Shown here piece by piece: positions 12,537 to 13,573 of a DNA stretch of 13,573 bases. This DNA comes from Geobacter sp. Its GTDB lineage: Bacteria > Desulfobacterota > Desulfuromonadia > Geobacterales > Geobacteraceae. Location: contig DNJC01000094.1 in NCBI GenBank assembly GCA_003490025.1, positions 1 through 13,573 on the forward strand. Reading direction: 5' to 3'. Within the stretch, counting starts at the first letter, position 1. Each line of letters starts with the position of its first letter. A program made the position numbers and the translations under genes. The notes beneath the pieces are model-generated. The model saw nothing but the letters and a program-made list of their open reading frames with translations. It was not told where the DNA came from and did no database searches.

Positions 12537-13514
12537 ATGGAACTTATAGATACCTACGGCAGACGGATTAACTACCTGCGGCTCTCCGTCACGGACCGCT
12601 GCAACATGCGCTGCTGCTACTGCATGCCGGCGCAGGGGGTGGCAAAGCTGCAGCACGACGACATGCTGAGCTACGAGGAGCTGTTCCGGGTCGCGAGCGC
12701 CTGCGTCGCACAGGGTATCAAGAAGATACGGGTCACCGGCGGGGAGCCGCTGGTGAGGAGAGGGCTGGTTTCTTTCCTGGAACGTCTCTCCGGGGTGGAC
12801 GGGTTGAAGGAGCTGGTGCTCACCACCAACGGGATGCTCCTTCCGGAGCTGGCCCTGCCGCTCAAGCGAGCGGGGGTGGCACGCCTCAACATCAGCCTCG
12901 ATTCCCTGAATCACGAGAGATTTGCGCGCATCACGCGGTCCGGCGACCTCGCCCGGGTCCTCGCCGGGATCGAGGCTGCGGAGAAGGCGGGTTTCGGGCC
13001 TCTGAAGATAAACATGGTGGTCATGCGCGGGGTGAACGACGACGAGATCCTCGACTTCGCCGCCCTCAGCATCAACAAGCCGTACACGGTCCGCTTCATA
13101 GAATACATGCCGACCCTGCAGGACCAGGGGTGGAGCGCGCAGAGCATGCCGGGGAGCGAGATCCTCTCCCGGATCGCGGATCGCTACCCGCTGCTGCCGA
13201 TGATCGGCACGGAGATGGCGGGGCCGGCGAGGAACTTCAAGATAGAGGGTGGCGCCGGGGCTATCGGGATCATCACCCCCGTCTCCGGGCACTTCTGCGA
13301 AAGCTGCAACAGGATCAGGGTGACAGCGGCCGGAATGGTGAGGGGCTGCCTCTTCTCCAGCCAGGGAATCGACCTGAAGCCGCTTCTTCGCGGCGGCGAC
13401 CATGCAGCCTTGGAACAGACGGTGCGGAGCATCGTGACGCAAAAGCCCGGGCGGCACCAACTGGCGGAGCAGGGCGTCGAAGAACAGGTGAACATGTCCA
13501 GGATCGGCGGGTAG
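12537..13514 (+). CDS. moaA: GTP 3',8-cyclase MoaA
   Basis: This radical-SAM enzyme converts GTP to 3',8-cyclo-GTP, the first step of pterin cofactor synthesis. In 325 residues, the usual length, it shows the N-terminal radical-SAM cluster C22-x3-C26-x2-C29 (DRCNMRCCYCMP), the SAM-binding VTGGEPLVRRG, and the C-terminal second cluster C-x2-C-x13-C in SGHFCESCNRIRVTAAGMVRGC. It ends in the conserved Gly-Gly (SRIGG) needed for catalysis. The ATG at 12537 is preferred, with GGGAGT 7 bp upstream; a frame extending back to 12477 adds 20 residues unlike the family and would overlap the predicted sigma-54 promoter. It is divergent from the alcohol and aldehyde oxidation genes, and co-regulation with them through the shared region is inferred. 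The TAG stop begins a 13-bp tandem repeat. Confidence 0.97.
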   Translation: MELIDTYGRRINYLRLSVTDRCNMRCCYCMPAQGVAKLQHDDMLSYEELFRVASACVAQGIKKIRVTGGEPLVRRGLVSFLERLSGVDGLKELVLTTNGMLLPELALPLKRAGVARLNISLDSLNHERFARITRSGDLARVLAGIEAAEKAGFGPLKINMVVMRGVNDDEILDFAALSINKPYTVRFIEYMPTLQDQGWSAQSMPGSEILSRIADRYPLLPMIGTEMAGPARNFKIEGGAGAIGIITPVSGHFCESCNRIRVTAAGMVRGCLFSSQGIDLKPLLRGGDHAALEQTVRSIVTQKPGRHQLAEQGVEEQVNMSRIGG

Positions 13515-13555
13515 AGGCAGGGGCTAGAGGCAGGGGCTGGGGATTAGGGACTAGG
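13512..13555. repeat. TAGAGGCAGGGGC tandem repeat after moaA
   Basis: TAGAGGCAGGGGC is repeated exactly at 13512-13524 and 13525-13537. The related degenerate sequence GGGGATTAGGGACTAGG follows. The first TAG is the moaA stop codon. The 11-mer GCAGGGGCTAG is shared with the repeat at the sahR stop. Nothing else is seen up to the window end. Confidence 0.8.
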
Positions 13556-13573
13556 TGTTGAGTGCCAGGACAT

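Overview
The window looks like a chromosomal segment of a GC-rich, anaerobic Desulfuromonadia bacterium of the Geobacter/Geomonas/Citrifermentans type. I infer this from gene content and style: a tungsten-type aldehyde:ferredoxin oxidoreductase with its own pterin-cofactor genes, an ArsR-methyltransferase fusion in front of ahcY, -24/-12 (sigma-54) promoters, a probable selenocysteine gene and many short intergenic repeats. No species is claimed.

Layout. (1) 1-1882: a two-gene two-component operon on the minus strand, a membrane histidine kinase followed by an OmpR-type response regulator, ending in a GTAGAAC-type repeat array and a hairpin terminator. (2) 2028-3192: a divergent single gene for a FabK/nitronate-monooxygenase-like flavoprotein with an extra C-terminal cysteine cluster and its own terminator. 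(3) 3193-3560: a gene-free block made of a tandem ~155 bp REP-like repeat. (4) 3591-6092: an ArsR-methyltransferase regulator (SahR-like) and ahcY, probably one operon of the S-adenosylmethionine cycle, with a palindrome overlapping the promoter and a strong terminator. (5) 12026 down to 6090 on the minus strand: a long unidirectional series, iron alcohol dehydrogenase, a structured leader resembling a Moco/Tuco riboswitch, aldehyde:ferredoxin oxidoreductase, an internal terminator, a MoaD-like protein, a ThiF/MoeB-like enzyme, MoeA, and a 52-residue small membrane protein that reads through an in-frame TGA. (6) 12537-13514: moaA, divergent from the alcohol dehydrogenase.

How it fits together. 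The alcohol dehydrogenase can turn an alcohol into an aldehyde and the oxidoreductase can turn the aldehyde into an acid. MoaA, MoaD, the ThiF-like protein and MoeA supply steps of the metal-pterin cofactor that the oxidoreductase needs. The 510 bp between the alcohol dehydrogenase and moaA holds two divergent sequences that fit the sigma-54 consensus (12131-12145 minus, 12461-12475 plus). A cluster of five CGTTCC/GGAACG hexamers lies nearly midway between them, which suggests that one enhancer-binding activator switches on both the enzymes and cofactor synthesis.

The two most noteworthy signals are this shared sigma-54 control region and the candidate selenoprotein gene at 6090-6248. In the latter, TGA is followed by 22 sense codons, a 7-bp hairpin placed as expected for a bacterial SECIS element, and a TAA stop at the edge of the shared terminator. 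All functional calls come from reading motifs by eye; no database search was run.
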